DNA from: Alopecurus myosuroides
Taxonomy: Eukaryota > Streptophyta > Magnoliopsida > Poales > Poaceae
Length of the DNA: 64,000 bases
NCBI GenBank assembly: GCA_028641055.1
Contig: CM054062.1
Span: forward strand, 174,722,380-174,786,379
Reading direction: 5' to 3'
Program-made: the position numbers and the translations under genes
Shown here: positions 44,752 to 57,830 of the stretch, piece after piece
Layout of the letters: the number at the start of each line of letters is the position of its first letter
How positions within the stretch are numbered: position 1 is the first letter of the stretch
Notes under the pieces: model-generated
The model's input: only the letters and a program-made list of their open reading frames with translations
Databases searched by the model: none
Told to the model about the DNA's origin: nothing

Positions 44752-46782
44752 ATGAAAACTGTTAAAATGGGTGATAGAACTAAATTAAGTGACTACACAA
44801 ATACACCCAATGACCAATTCATTGCTAGGCCAATTACAACACCTGAAATACAAGCTGAAAGCTATGAAGTAAGTCCTAGTTTATTGAATTTAATTACTAG
44901 AGAGCAATTTGGTGGTAGTGCTATGGAGGATGCCTCTATGCATCTTCATGATTTCATGGAAATATGTGATATGCAAAAATTTAAAAATGTGGAAAGTAGT
45001 GTTTTAAAACTGAAATTATTTCCTTTTTCACTTAGAGGAAAGGCTAAAGAATGGTTACTTTCACTACCTACAACTAGTATAAAGTCTTGGGATGATTTAA
45101 AAGAAACTTTCATTAAGAAATATTATCCTCCCGTTAAAATTTTGCAAAATAGGAATAATATCCTCTCGTTTAGGCAAAATGATAGTGAACATGTAGCCAT
45201 GGCATGGGATAGAATTAAATTAATTCTTAGAACATGCCCATCACATGGAGTAAATGAATGGACCATACTACACTCTTTTTATAATGTTCCAAACTACATG
45301 TCTAGAAATATACTTGATTCTGCTGTTGGAGGTGCCTTTATGAGTAAAACTGTAGGTGAGGCTAAGAGCATATTAGAAAGCATATTGCAAAATTATAGTC
45401 AATGGAATACTGAAAGAGCACCCAATCCCACTAAGAAAATAAACTCAACTGAAGAAACCAATGATTTGTCTTCTAAAATGGACACTATTCTTGCTTTTAT
45501 TAATAAACAAAATATGGAGAATGTGCCTTTGCAGGAGCTAGTTGGTAGTAATTCTGAAAGTGTGGATGTTAATTTTGTTAGGAATTATGGTAGCAATGGT
45601 TTTGGTAATGCTTAAAATTCATATAGTAAACCTCCTTATGTGCCAAATAAACCTTTTGTTCCATATCCTAATGTTAATGAAAATAAGTGGAAGTCTTCTA
45701 GTGAAATTTCTGAATCTAATAAATTGCTTATGGAACAAGTTTCTAGTCACAATGCTATGATACATGAGTTAAATAAGTCTATTTCATCCATTAGTAGTGA
45801 TATTAAAGGATTGCAACTTCAATCTTCGAATTTAGATAAAGCATTGTCAAAATTAGCTGATAATCAAGCAACTCTATTAAGCATGTCAGCAGGAAAGCCA
45901 CAAGCACAACCTAGTGTAGGAATGAATTCTATTACTATTGCTGCTCCTATTATTGAAAATATTGATCATATTGCTGAGAATACAAGTGAGCATGTCCCTA
46001 CTAGCTTAGAAGAAACTTTGAATGAAATAGTGAAGTACCGTGAATATTTACTTCCATATATGTCTTATCTTGCTAGCAAAGATGAAATTAGTCCTCATGA
46101 ATCAAGCATGCTAGCTAAATTAGAGAGTAAAGTAGAGGAAATTATGATGCTTACTGAAATTAAGCATCCGTTGCTTGATTTAGAAAAAAGTAGCTTGCAA
46201 GAACTTATTGCTACTCTACAAAAATTTGCTAGTGATCCCACTATAAATGTTAATCAACCTGGATTTGGATCTTATATTGCTAATCATGTCTTGCAAGAAA
46301 AAATTGCTAGGTAAAAGAATGAGGCCATGATACCTCCTAAGCTTGGGGATGCATGGATCCCCAAGGTGCTAGTTTCAGTTGGAAAAGAAATTCACCATGC
46401 TTTGTTAGATCTAGGTTCTAGTGTATCGGTACTCTCTAAAGAATTATATGAATTGCTAGAACTAGAAAATTTAGAAAGGTGCTCAAGTAAATTTGTCCTT
46501 GCTGATAACTCTACTAAACATGCTGTAGGACAAGTAAAAGATGTTATGATTGAATTGCACATGACTTTCGTACCCGTTGATTTCATTATTATGGATATGG
46601 GGGATAAATCCCCTAGTCCTATTATTTTGGGTAGACCTTTTCTTCGTACTATAGGTGCAATCATAGACTCCAAGGAAGGGAATGTCAAGTTTCAGTTACC
46701 TCACAATAAAAGCATGGAGCACTTCCCAAGGAAGAGGGACACGCTGAAGAACAAGCTCCCTCATGAGCTTTATCCCTCTTGA
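44752..46782 (+). pseudogene. Gag-protease of element C with two in-frame stops
   Basis: A single frame of about 676 codons from ATG 44752, interrupted by TAA at 45613 and TAA at 46312 with coding resuming in the same frame each time. The first part is an Athila-type retrotransposon gag domain (LKLKLFPFSLRGKAKEWL, WDDLKETFIKKYYPP). The last part is an aspartic protease with DLGSS (aspartate codon 46408-46410), flap-like VDFIIMDM and ILGRPFL near its end. Low GC, unlike the GC-rich genes of A. Nothing like RT, RNase H or integrase follows. Confidence 0.88.
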
Positions 46783-49149
46783 TTATCAAGTAAGTAAAGC
46801 CTAGCTATATGGCTATAAAGAAAGCGCTTTACGGGAGGCAACCCGGTTGTTTTTGTTTGGATTTTACTAGTGTCCTCTTGCTGTCTCAAGAGATTAGTTT
46901 TTTTGTTTTAATTCTGGAGTTTTCAATAAAGAGTCAAGTCAAACCCATTTGGACTTATAAGTTGCTATCCTAGTGCATGAAATTTCTGTTTCAGCACGAG
47001 TCTGCTCACCGTATGATTTTACGTTTTTTATTGGTATGTCGGATTGAGCTAATTTTTTAGTATATTCTGCAACTTTTCGTCCTCTGTAAGAACAAAAATT
47101 GGATTAATTTTTTGACGAGCCTAGCTTAGGGAAAAACGTTCGTTTTGCTACTGCTGCTTTTCTGGACAGATTCTGCCTTCTTTTGTTTTATGCACTCTTT
47201 GGGCTTGGGAATCGAATTTCCATGATTCTTTCAAGCAAGAGAGTGAACATACAACATAATGAACCTTATTGTCTATCTACTGGAGCATTTTATTTGGAAT
47301 TTTGCACAGCAAGCATGTGATTTGTTTGTCCTTGCTAATCTCACCCCACAAAAAAAGAATGGGAGAACCATGTTTTGTGAAGTTTTTTCACAGGGAATAG
47401 AGGAGCTGCGCCTCAAGACATCCAAGAATGGTGAAATACATAAGCTTGGGGATGTGATGAACACCCCACTGGAGCTACACTCTTTTGGTTAGCACACGTC
47501 TACTTTCTGTTTTTCTAAGCAAAACATTTATCGTAGAGACTTGAAGCGTTTAGTTTTTGTTTTTATTTTTGTTTTGATAAGACCACCACCATCATTTTAT
47601 ATGATATTGAGCTATTGGAGTTTGGGGTTGGAATGTAATGGATGCTAGTATTATGACTTGGAATAGGGATGCCACGGTTGATTTGAAGAGCTACATATGT
47701 TTGCATGATTTATAGCCTTTTTATGTGTAGAAATTTGCAATAATGTTGTCTTGAGCTATCTCTTATTCATGTCCTTGATGTTAATTTCTGGTTTATTTAG
47801 TTTGTCATGAAATGAGTATTTCTATGGACATATGCATGCATAGTAGCTGGTCAATTATCTCCCTCTTGCTAGCCCAAAAATTTAAAAATTCCAACAAGTA
47901 AAAACTTGTTTCCAACACTCCTTAGCCAAGTATTTCCAGTGAGTCCACCATATCTTTCCATTAGCTTCATTGCTATTCCGAGTATGTTCTCCATGTTATT
48001 GTGTTATTTATTTTCTAAATTAAGATATTCACTTTATTAATTGTCATGGGTTGAACTTGGGATAGGACTCTCACGAACTTTTGAAGGCACACTTTACTTT
48101 TTATGCATCTAATAAACATGACCCAATAATGGGAGCCACAAGTTTTGCGTTTGACAAGTGTGTGGTTGGGAGCTAGCTATAAACGTGTATCACCGGAAAG
48201 CTTTCAACATTGCACAAAAAATTTATATTTGGTTGATATCATGTACTTTTGTTTTTGGACTCCTGCCATGCCGAAATGAAATAGAGGAATAGTAAGTTTT
48301 GATGAGTAAGTATCTATATGACTAGAGAAACGCATTGGGCCGCTAACCCAAGCCATGCTTTATCATGGTGGAAATTTACTTACAGCTTGAGTGACTCTAC
48401 AACACATCCTATAATAAAATAAGAAGCTATGCATAATAGTGAATGAAAATAAAAAGGATGATGAGTCTACTCCGTTTGTTCATCTTGTCATTGTAACATG
48501 GGCTTGTTTCCATGTCATGGGGCAATAGGTACCTCTTTGCGGTTCTCTATGATGCCATTAATACTTATTATGATTGTACAAAGCTTATTAGGAATCTTAA
48601 GTTGAGTAATCATGGAGTAGGTTTTCACACTCACGGGGCATGAGGCTTTCAACCACCTTGTCATTCTCATTACTTCAATACTCACAATTTTAAGATGCTA
48701 GTGATAAAGGGGCAATGAGAGTCCTAGATCAATGTATACCACATTTCAATTAGTAATTTTAGTTGAATAATTTAGAGGCTAAATAAGACTTGATCATGTT
48801 TTACCTCTACTCAATTTTCTCCAAAGTGTCCACCATATTTTCTATTCTCTATTGTGCTATTCTTTGACCAATATAGGATTTTATTTTTCATTTTGTGTAT
48901 GCATTTGGTCCATAGTGCTTTTATTTCATTATACACTTTGTGAACTTTCATGAAGCATCTTTGCTTGCATATTTGATATTTCTTACAACATGAATTGTAT
49001 ATTTCTACTCATTTCTAGTATTAACCATTTGATTATATGTAGCATGAATAATACTCCTTGATATCCCATGATTGTTTCAATATGCAAAACCCATCTTTGT
49101 TTTATCACCTTCATACTCGAGGACGAGCATGGGTTAAGCTTAGGGATGT
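46783..49149 (+). other. Non-coding 3' internal region of element C
   Basis: 2.4 kb without a sustained ORF. It contains GGGAGGCAACCCGGTT near 46836, a motif known downstream of gag in Athila-like grass elements, an AAGCTTGGGGATG box at 47442 like the polypurine region, and the terminal CTCGAGGACGAGC box near 49117. Confidence 0.75.
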
Positions 49150-50841
49150 TGATGCATGTAAAATGCATAGATGAATTTTGCATATTTTCACATGGTTTTC
49201 TATTACATATTGCATCATATAAGGGTATAATTTAATGTTTTATAGTATTTTGGGGTTAAATTACAAAGTCCCCCAACTTTTATGGAATTAACCCTGCCTG
49301 TCAGAAACCCCGTTTTCTATATTTTTGACGTTTCAGGGGGCAAACTTCCGCGAAACCACCTGAAAATCTGCGGGGGTCATTTTCTTGGAAGGAGAAGACT
49401 TGCGGGCGAAGGATCCACGAGAATTGGGCAAGGAGGCCCAAAAGAGGACCCTCCACACGGCCAGATTCCTTGGCCGCGTGAGAGGCCCCCTTTTGGCCCC
49501 TGTGGCCCCAATTCCTTCCATCTTCGACTTACCGACTCCGTCTTGACCTAAAACCGACTATAAAAGGGGTCCCCCATACCCTTACGGAGGAGAGCGCCGT
49601 CGAAACACCGAAACACCAAAACAGAGACCAGAAGTTCCAGATTGGAGGGGGAAAACTCCGGCGGGGCGCCGCTGGTGTGATCTCCTACCCCTCCAACGTC
49701 ATCTCCATCAACATCTCCATGAAGAGGGAGTAGTCCACCCCAGGGCTATGGGTTTGTGGAAGTAGCACTTGTATATATCTCTCTATGTGCTTCACTAATT
49801 AGATCCGTATGAGCTGCCTCACATGATTAGGGGCACCGTTGTAATTCCTATGTGGTGGATCTTTTCTATGAGTTATTGAATTTGAGATTGCAATTGTTTC
49901 TCTTGAGTTATTTGAGTAGATGTATCTTATGTACCCCGTTCTTATTTGCTAGCTTTGATCAATCTAGTTCTTGAGAGCGTGTGTGGGGTGATGGGTGCAT
50001 TAGTTGGAGTAACGGGGGGTGGCTAGTGCTGTGAAAGTGACAGAAGTTCAGCGATCCACTTAGGTTTTGTTAAACCTTTCTTAGTTACCTCACTAGGGAT
50101 AAAAAGGAGTACCTTGTTACCGGGGATTTGAAGTGACACTAATCGGCAAGTTCTTACTTCAACTTCATGTCACATTGCTTAAAGCTATACTCTCGTTTTT
50201 CCTTAATTATCGAGGTGTTATGATTTATTTCGCATCTTGGTGGAGTATAAGAGGGATCAATATGACCGTAGAGATCTCTATGCTAGGACGTGATGCCCAT
50301 ATGAAAGTACTCAATATTAAACATGTTATTGTAATCTCACATGTAATTCTTTATGTTCACCGTCTACCACTTTATTTGAGAGAATGCAAGTGTGAAACCA
50401 TGAACCCCGGTCCTATTTTAAATATAAGAAAACACTCTAGTTACTTTGCTGCAATTTACTTTACTTGCACTTTACTTTACTTGCATCTCCAATTCGAATT
50501 TACATTATCTCCATCACCACTTGCATCACAAAAATACAAAAACAATCCATTGCATATTTATTTTCTCATTTGCATTTAGTAGTAGATTTAATTATTGCAC
50601 ATTTACTTTCGGTTTTGCATTGCAATTTAGAAGTCTCACACCTTGTGCTTGACAACCACTTGGTGAGGTTGAGGGCACAAAATTCTCTACTTGTTTGCAG
50701 GATCCTGGAGGAAGCTTGGAAGACAACTGCTGAAATACTGGCTCCCCAAGAGTTCGATATAAACCCTCGAGTCACCCTCGTGGGGAAGAAGGCTTGCCAC
50801 TAGCTACACACTCTACACTTGGAGTCTCAACCTAGCCATCA
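49150..50841 (+). repeat. LTR copy (c) of element C (3' LTR)
   Basis: 1692 bp. Near-identical to copy (b) apart from small indels, including about 17 bp missing near 50143. TATA at 49559-49565. It ends CTAGCCATCA, followed by the GAAAT duplication. Confidence 0.92.
49559..49565 (+). promoter_or_regulatory. TATA box of C LTR (c)
   Basis: TATAAAA, same context as 43133-43139. Confidence 0.7.
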
Positions 50842-50846
50842 GAAAT
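50842..50846 (+). repeat. Target duplication of element C, right copy
   Basis: GAAAT, identical to 41721-41725. Confidence 0.9.
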
Positions 50847-53800
50847 TCCTTTCCATCATAATCTCTCAGATTTATTCGAATCCCACATTCCTATGTTCTT
50901 AAGTTTCAACTACATAATCTCGAGTTTTCCTTTTCATCTCCAATGTATCCGTTATCCTCTGCCCAAATTCTTCCAGAGCTACGTTTGTCTTCTGAAAGAT
51001 ACCTCGTGATTGCTACTTGTAGTGTCCTTTGAGGCACCCATATAGTAGTTACTCCTTTCGTTGTGTTTTTAACCCTTAGACTTGAACCGAAGGCCCCGGA
51101 ATGTGCTGAATTGAAGTGTGTTGAATCATGTGGTTTCTTAACCATGTGAGGTGCATGCTACCAGTATAGGATGCCGACCTTTAACCCAAGTTCTGTTTAT
51201 TTGGATCCTGAAGAATCCGTTCTACCTCAGGATGGCTAGGAAATTCCAACTCTCATAGCCATAGGTTTTCTTTGGAATCAAAAGGAGTCACAACAAGAGT
51301 GTTCTTCATGATTCTCATATATTTGTTTTGATTCTACTATATCACCCTGTGCATTTCCCCATGACCTCTGGATTTTCCAAAGCACGTTCCTACTCTTTAG
51401 TTGATTTCCGAACTTCGTCCGTTGTTTGGAAACCAAGTTACATATGTGTGTTGGATTCTTCCAATGCATTTGCTCTTGTTTCCCGCCAGAACATTCCTCC
51501 TTGGAATGTAAGGAGAAACAAACTCCAGTACCTCGTTCATCTCTAAAACCAGGTCAAAGTTTTGTAATCTGCAGATTAAAGAAGTTTCATCAGCTTCTAT
51601 TCTGTTTTACCTTTGAGTATCACACTCTTATGTATCAAGAGGCCGTGCTGAGTTTCATGGTCTTATTGATGAACTGATGCTCTTAGACATCCTTACCCAC
51701 CTTTTCTCCCAGTTTGAATGCTAAAGAATGTTGGGTGTGCATTGAGGTATGTATTAGATATTCCTAGCAATTCTTATTGCTTTGAAAAATGTAAGAAACA
51801 TATGCACTATTGGTCACCCGGTCTCTATTTAAAGTTGTCCGTGTTACCAAATCTTTTCATTACGGTGCACATTCTTGGTCAGAGAGTTAGCTTCATGCCG
51901 AAGCTCTCAAGATCGTATTGACTGCTTTGAAAAGCAAGACTCCTTTCGAACTCCGAGACATATCGTTAGATTGTGACATTCTGGTTGTCTTTCCAGAAGT
52001 ATCACCAGGTTGTTACCTGATCGTAATGTCTAAGCAAAGGGTAATTTGAATTGCTCTTTTCTCCAAGAAACCTATGCTGGATACCCTGAACTAGTTGGAT
52101 GAGCTTAAAACAATAACTTGGAGAGTTGAAAGACAATAGCTCTTCCTAACTTGTTCCTTTGCAATGGAATGTCCATTTCTGTGCATGTTGAAGAAGGACA
52201 GTATCTCCTTTGCGGACATGCTATCATTATACCTTTGATTTGATTTGGGCTATCGTCAGATCAAGTCCGGATTCAAGGACTATCTTGATGGTGTCTCCAC
52301 TCATGGTGTTGTACCAAAGTACATCTTCATGTCCTTTAATCTGACCAATATTTTTCCTTGTTCATGTATCATATGAATCCCTCATCTTGGAGTGTTTTGA
52401 TAAGCGTGTTGTCGAGCCCATTGATGACACTCCTATTTTCTCCAGGTTGCAAGAGGTTTCATGTCGAGCAGGGGCCACTAATGTTGGAAACTTTTGATAA
52501 CCATCTTCGCGTCCTCACGAAGTTTGTGTTCTCGATGTTTGAAGTGACTTATTCCGGTTCATGTGCTTATGGTGTAAGTTGTCGCCATGGATCCGAGTAA
52601 AGTTTTCTTGTTCCCTCGGGAATAATCCCAAGTCGGTCATGCATGTGTGGACTATTCTTTAGATGGTAGGTTGTTACCTCCATTTACTTGAAGAATTTTG
52701 CATTCACACCCAGCCATTGACGGATTGTTAGTAAAAGAGAAGAAGTCCAAGAACTTCGTTACCTTTGTAAACATCCTCCCAACAAGGACTCAAATTTGTT
52801 TCATTGCAAGTAAACCATGTAGGTGCAACCATCTTCCACAAATTGCTAATACATGAGTTCTGCAATCTCTCTCATTTTCTTGAGCGTGGAATTGTAGTCA
52901 ATATCTTGAGAATCTAGCAGATGTATCTCGTTGGTAACCGGTGCAATCTCCTTGATTAAACCAACCGAGTCTGAGTTATCAACCTACTAAACAGAGCTAA
53001 ATCTCAAGCAGCAACAATGGTGGGTGTTCCTCAAGGGTATTGAATCAGGTCTTTTCAAAATCTGGCATGGTTGATGCTGTGGTTGGCACAATTAACCGGA
53101 AGTCCTAACGTCATACCTCTCCAAATCAGCAAGAACAACCACTTCTCGTGAGGATTCTTGTGTGGCCTATTCTAACAAGTTTCCATCACCATTCATCTGA
53201 ACCTAGTTCAAATCTCACTTGATTACCTATAGAAGGCTTGCATAAGCCTGATAGTGGTATCTAGAACATCCAGGAGAACCTGGAAATTGATTCTTCAAAT
53301 GTCTCTTTGTCAATCGTCCAAACCTTTCTTTCAGTGGAAACAAATTCATCATGAGAACCATTCCGTGGTGTTTTGTAACCACCATTGACCAGTCCCCTTT
53401 CTCAAGTTGTTTATATTTGAAGTTTTGTTCATCTCACACATTGTGTGAATTTGTCAGTTACTTCAGCTATGGGGTTCTTAACCATGTGATAGATGTATTG
53501 CTACGTCTAAACCACAATAGGAAAGAGATTCCTTATTCGTCTCGGTGTTCCAATCCCCGTTGGTTACCCATCCTTATGGTGTGACCAAGAGTTCATCCTT
53601 AAATTATGGTGCTCCAACATCCTTTTGGTTACTCATCCTCTGCGTGAAGTAACATCCGAGCCCTAACAAGGATTTCAAGAAAACTGTTATGGAATGGTCG
53701 AAAGTTCTGTTATCTTCCGTGTCCACTTCGAAGAGTGAACCTGATCATGTATCAAATTTTCTCTGAGCACGAATTACAGTGTTTTCTCGTGTTGTCCCTC

Positions 53801-54256
53801 GTCTACGGATATTACGTTATGGTATCCAAGACAATATTCTCCATCTTAGTATTCTGTTTTGAAGCAACCTCGATGCCAAAAGTTGTTCAACTTTTCTTTT
53901 CTTTTCCAAAAGGATTTAAGGTATTGTGAAAAGCTCATATTCTAAATCCTTTCAAGATCAATCGCCGCAAACTTGAAACCTTCTCTTATTCCCTCTGTTA
54001 TCTTGATGTGTTTCATGTATGTCAACTCAAAAGTTCTTTATGAACATTCCTCTCATGAGTTATCCATGAGATACTCGATCTTTGTGAAGATCAATTCCTA
54101 AGAGTTTTCCCCCTACCTAAGGTGTAACCGCTGGATATCTTCGCAAGTGATACAGATCAACCTCTTCAAGAAGAGAACCGTAAGGTTAGAGAATATCGTT
54201 CAAAACCGGTGTTCCTTCTTTCTTCTCCTTCGGGAATCTCGGGACGAGATTCTTGT
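50842..54256 (+). pseudogene. Decayed gag-pol of element B
   Basis: No long ORF survives. Short matches in the same order as A's gag-pol: GTCTTTCCAGAAG near 51989 (start of RT region), AAGAAGGACAG near 52190, GGGCTATCGTCAGATCAAG near 52247 and TTCATGTCCTTTAATCTGACC near 52327 (RT), GATGTGTTTCATGTATGTCA near 54003 (end of integrase, the VFHVSQLK region of A), and GGGAATCTCGGGACGAGAT at 54234. Many indels and stops and about 2 kb missing. The region up to about 51950 shows nothing clear. Confidence 0.75.
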
Positions 54257-54264
54257 AAGGGGGG
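54257..54264 (+). promoter_or_regulatory. Polypurine tract of element B
   Basis: AAGGGGGG, six bases before the LTR. Confidence 0.8.
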
Positions 54265-54270
54265 TAGATT

Positions 54271-57200
54271 TTTAACATCCCAAATTTGCTAAATTAGGGT
54301 GTGTGGTGTTGTGTTCATACCATAGCATGCATGAAAAATTTGAACCAAATTTGCATTTGAATGTTAATAACCATTGCATAAAAATCACTTAAAGTGAACA
54401 CTTCCAATTTGAATTTAAAACGGTTTCAAAATTGGAAAACCGAGTAATGGTTTGGTTGGAAATTTGGTGAGATTTCCAAATATAATTTTTGCCAAATTTT
54501 ATCTTTTCAAAAATGGCCCCAAAACTTGTGTTTCATTTCTGTTTTTAAAGGAAGAAGGGCCTCTGTGTAATTTTACAAAGGTTCCAGGGGGTTTTCTTGG
54601 AAACGCCCCTTTTGTCGTCTTCAACCTCTGCCAGGAGGAGAAGCAGGCAGCTCGCCGGAGCCCCGCTGCCACCTCCTGCTTCTCTCACTCGCACGGATAA
54701 GAGAGGAGAGGCGTCTGGATTGCCTCCTCTCCTCCCGCACTCGCTACTGCTCTTCCTCCCTCTCTGCCTCCCACGTGAGCTCCGAACCCTAACCCTAGCC
54801 CGACGGGTCGTCGTCGTGCGCCGTCTCCTCGAGCACCCCGGTTGCCCTCTGTTTGGGCCTGGAGCTCCGTCGTGCTCCGCTCTTCCTCCTCGAGTTCTTG
54901 CAGAGGCAGAGAGGCCCCGGGTCATCGGATTTTTTCACCGTTCCCGCCATGGCCGTCGTCGAATTCCGATCGCCGCCAGCGATTCCGGCTCCTCCTTGCC
55001 ACCCCGACCTGGCCATCACCTTCACGGTGAGCTCCTGAACCTGCAGGTGGTCTCCGCCATCTCCCTCCTCCTCTGTAGCTCCCAACCGCCATACACCACC
55101 GTCCGCCGCCGTGCCTAAGGACGCCGGCAAGCCTCCGGTGACGAAATGGTAGCGGCGCCGCCACCCCTAGGTTCCCCTCGAGATCCTCTCCGTCGTGGTA
55201 CCATTTGATTCACGAATTCCGGGCGAAATCGAAGAATTTCGAGTTCACCTGTGAGGAGCAGAGTAGGGTGATGTCACCATTGCCTCACGATGACGTCACA
55301 AAACGTTTTTCTTTTTATTCTGGAAAATGAATTTTACCTGACACGTGGACCCCACATTTATTTGAATTACTGAAAATGAATAAAACTTGGATAATGAATA
55401 TCTTTTAATCTGTAATTCAGAAAAATAAAATAAAAACATGAAAATGTTCAGAAAAATGTAATCTATCTGAATATATCATTTTCACACATGTTTGACAAAG
55501 TTCAAAAATGAGCATTATTTAATGTTGTTTAATTCATTTAAAATAGAGAAAATAAGTTTGTATTCAATAAAATTAGAAAATTAAAAGTTATATACCAAAT
55601 TGCTCAAAATGACAATTGCAACCTAGTTGTGATGTTTTCAAACCCATTTGAGCAACTAAAATTGTACTCACTTTCAGAATTTCCCGAAGTGCCCCTCCGG
55701 GGTCTATTTCGGGCTAATATCAGTAAAATTGCATATCTATCATATGAACCCTAGCAACCCTATCTACATGTTTAGGAATTTATTTCAGTGCATTAACTTG
55801 CTCATGCATACATATTGTGCATTGCATCGATGGCATGTGTTGATTGTTGTTCTCCTTTTCGGTGTTGTTCCCCCTCGGTAGAACGTGACCCCTAAGTGAA
55901 GGGCAACAACTTCAATGGTGAATACTTGATCTTAACCGACACGTCAACCACTTATTCCTGAAGCCTCTATCTGGTTTTCTTATGACCAAGGCAAGCATAA
56001 CCTCTTATCTGCTCATATATGGTTTTCGAAGTGTTTTGGAATCTCGTATATTGCATGCGGTTCAAAGTATTTATGGTCTTAGATAGAGTTCTCCTATACT
56101 TGTTGCATCACCTAAATATCCTGATCCACTGCTCCTAGCAGCTATAGTTTTGTTTGTGCGCGCCTCGTTAAAGCCCGTGAGTCTTGCTTAGCCATGCCTA
56201 GTGGTGATCTGATCCATCCGGTTGATGAATCTGGTAAATGCGTGAATCTTTTATGTCAGGTTGTTGTGATTTGAATTATCTTTGATAACTTTACTAACTA
56301 ACGGCATGGATGTGAGGACACAATGGGTAGTGGCGTTTTTCCTGTTCATGCCCCTAGGAGCGATTTCTCGCCTTCGAAGCCAAGACTGCGCGTGCAACCA
56401 CACGCGGGGACTAACAGACCGTGCTCAACCAACTAACTTGTTTGGCCACGTCCACGAGTCACGTAGTTTGATCTTTCTATCTGCGTGTGAGTCAGAAAAC
56501 GATTTGGAGAAAACTTAGGGCGTGACCGGGACAAGTGATGGACGTACACGGATCTTGATCACGACTCACAGAACAGGTGCCGTCAGGAGGTGGCCAACTC
56601 CCTGTTGACAGGGTGGCCCTGTTTGGGTTGACTCATGGATAGGGTCGAGCAAGGTAAAGGTCGTGGCCAGCCACCCTCTGCCGCGCTCCCAAGGAGCGTA
56701 CATGTGGCGTTAAGAGTCGGATGGTACGTGTGGGTAAAGTGTGCCCCCTGCAGGGATACATCTCCTCGAGAAGCCATGTCCACGGTTACAGACGACTTGG
56801 CAAAGGATTCGGTGATCATAGATAACTTGAATGGAATGACTAAAACTTATTAACAATGAATGAAGGGTGCCTCCACGGAGATGCCGAGAGGGGTGATCCA
56901 TGTAGCATGTGAGGTTCTAGGAAATGAGATTGGTGGAATAAAAAGATGATGATTACAGTAGTTGAGTTTCTCATCTGTTTTGAAAACATTTCATGTGTCG
57001 TGCTAATCTTCCTCGATCTGGAAAACAAAGATTGCTTTACGCAAAATAGGCTTCATAAGACCCTTTATGAAAATAACAGATATATAATAGGTTAACTAAG
57101 TCTTGTTGAGTACCTCCCGTACTCAGGTTTGCTTAATTTGGTTCAGGTGAAGATCTCACTTCAGTGGTGGTTTCCCGTGGACATCAACGAGTAGTTTGGG

Positions 57201-57830
57201 GTTCCCAGGTAGCAGACTGGAATCTATGGGATGGGACGTCTCCTTATGTTGCGGCCTGTTTGGCCTTTTGGTTCTTGTTGATTAGCAACATAATTTGCAT
57301 TCCGTTGTCTGATGTAATGTCGGGTCGTGTGACCTCTGTTTGTAAAGTTGTACTCTAGTAATACCTGTTTGATACAGTTTCCATGTCTAGAGTGCTGCTT
57401 TGATCGGTTGTTGGTTTCAAGCTCACTGTTATACAATTTTGCCTATGCCTGCATAGTTGTCGCAGTCGATGTGTTGTGGAGCCGATAATCCATTTCCGAG
57501 CACACCTGCCAAAGTGATTCGGCCTGGGGCTTGGTAACCCCAGTAACCCTCGATTGTTCTTGAACTTTCTGGACACATAGCATCTCTGTATAGTTTTGGT
57601 CCCGTTCATTCAGTTTCATACGATTCATGGACACTTTGATATGCATAGTTGGTTATGACAAGCATGGACACAAGGAGTAGTAGTACCGTGGTGATCCGGT
57701 CTGCGTGCCGATGAATCCGGTCTGCCTGCCGCTGTTTGTTGCAGCCGGGGCTGGTAACCCTGAAGCCCTTGTGGGTCCATGACTAGGAGCGCATAGTAGT
57801 ATGTATAACTTTGGGTCCGGCGTCGTGACA
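54271..57830 (+). repeat. 3' LTR of element B
   Basis: 3560 bp. It starts TTTAACATCCC where TG is expected (one substitution from TGTAACATCC, the start of A's LTR) and ends GTCGTGACA. The 5' part (to 54740) has no counterpart in the truncated 5' LTR. It contains GC-rich 54600-55150 and AT-rich 55250-55700. No gene. Confidence 0.9.

Larger units (their letters stand above)
41726..50841 (+). mobile_element. Element C: Athila-like non-autonomous gypsy with three LTR copies
   Basis: Order: truncated LTR (41726-42123), 3' internal tail (42124-42722), full LTR (42723-44426), tRNA-Asp type PBS, gag-protease frame, non-coding 3' region, full LTR (49150-50841). Perfect GAAAT duplications flank the outside. 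No reverse transcriptase or integrase is present, so it must be mobilised by a related element. The structure fits a tandem made by unequal LTR recombination after insertion, followed by deletion of most of the first unit. Confidence 0.92.
26476..57830 (+). mobile_element. Element B: degenerate chromovirus hosting elements C and D
   Basis: 5' LTR (26476-29284 and 41125-41413), PBS at 41414, decayed internal region (41414-41725 and 50842-54270), polypurine tract and 3' LTR (54271-57830). The first 470 bp of the 5' LTR are missing. Without C the internal part is only about 3.7 kb compared with 5.8 kb in A, so large deletions occurred. Relationship to A is shown by the PBS, the 3' end CGGGAATCTCGGGACGAGAT before the polypurine tract, and reverse-transcriptase relics. 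Confidence 0.88.
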
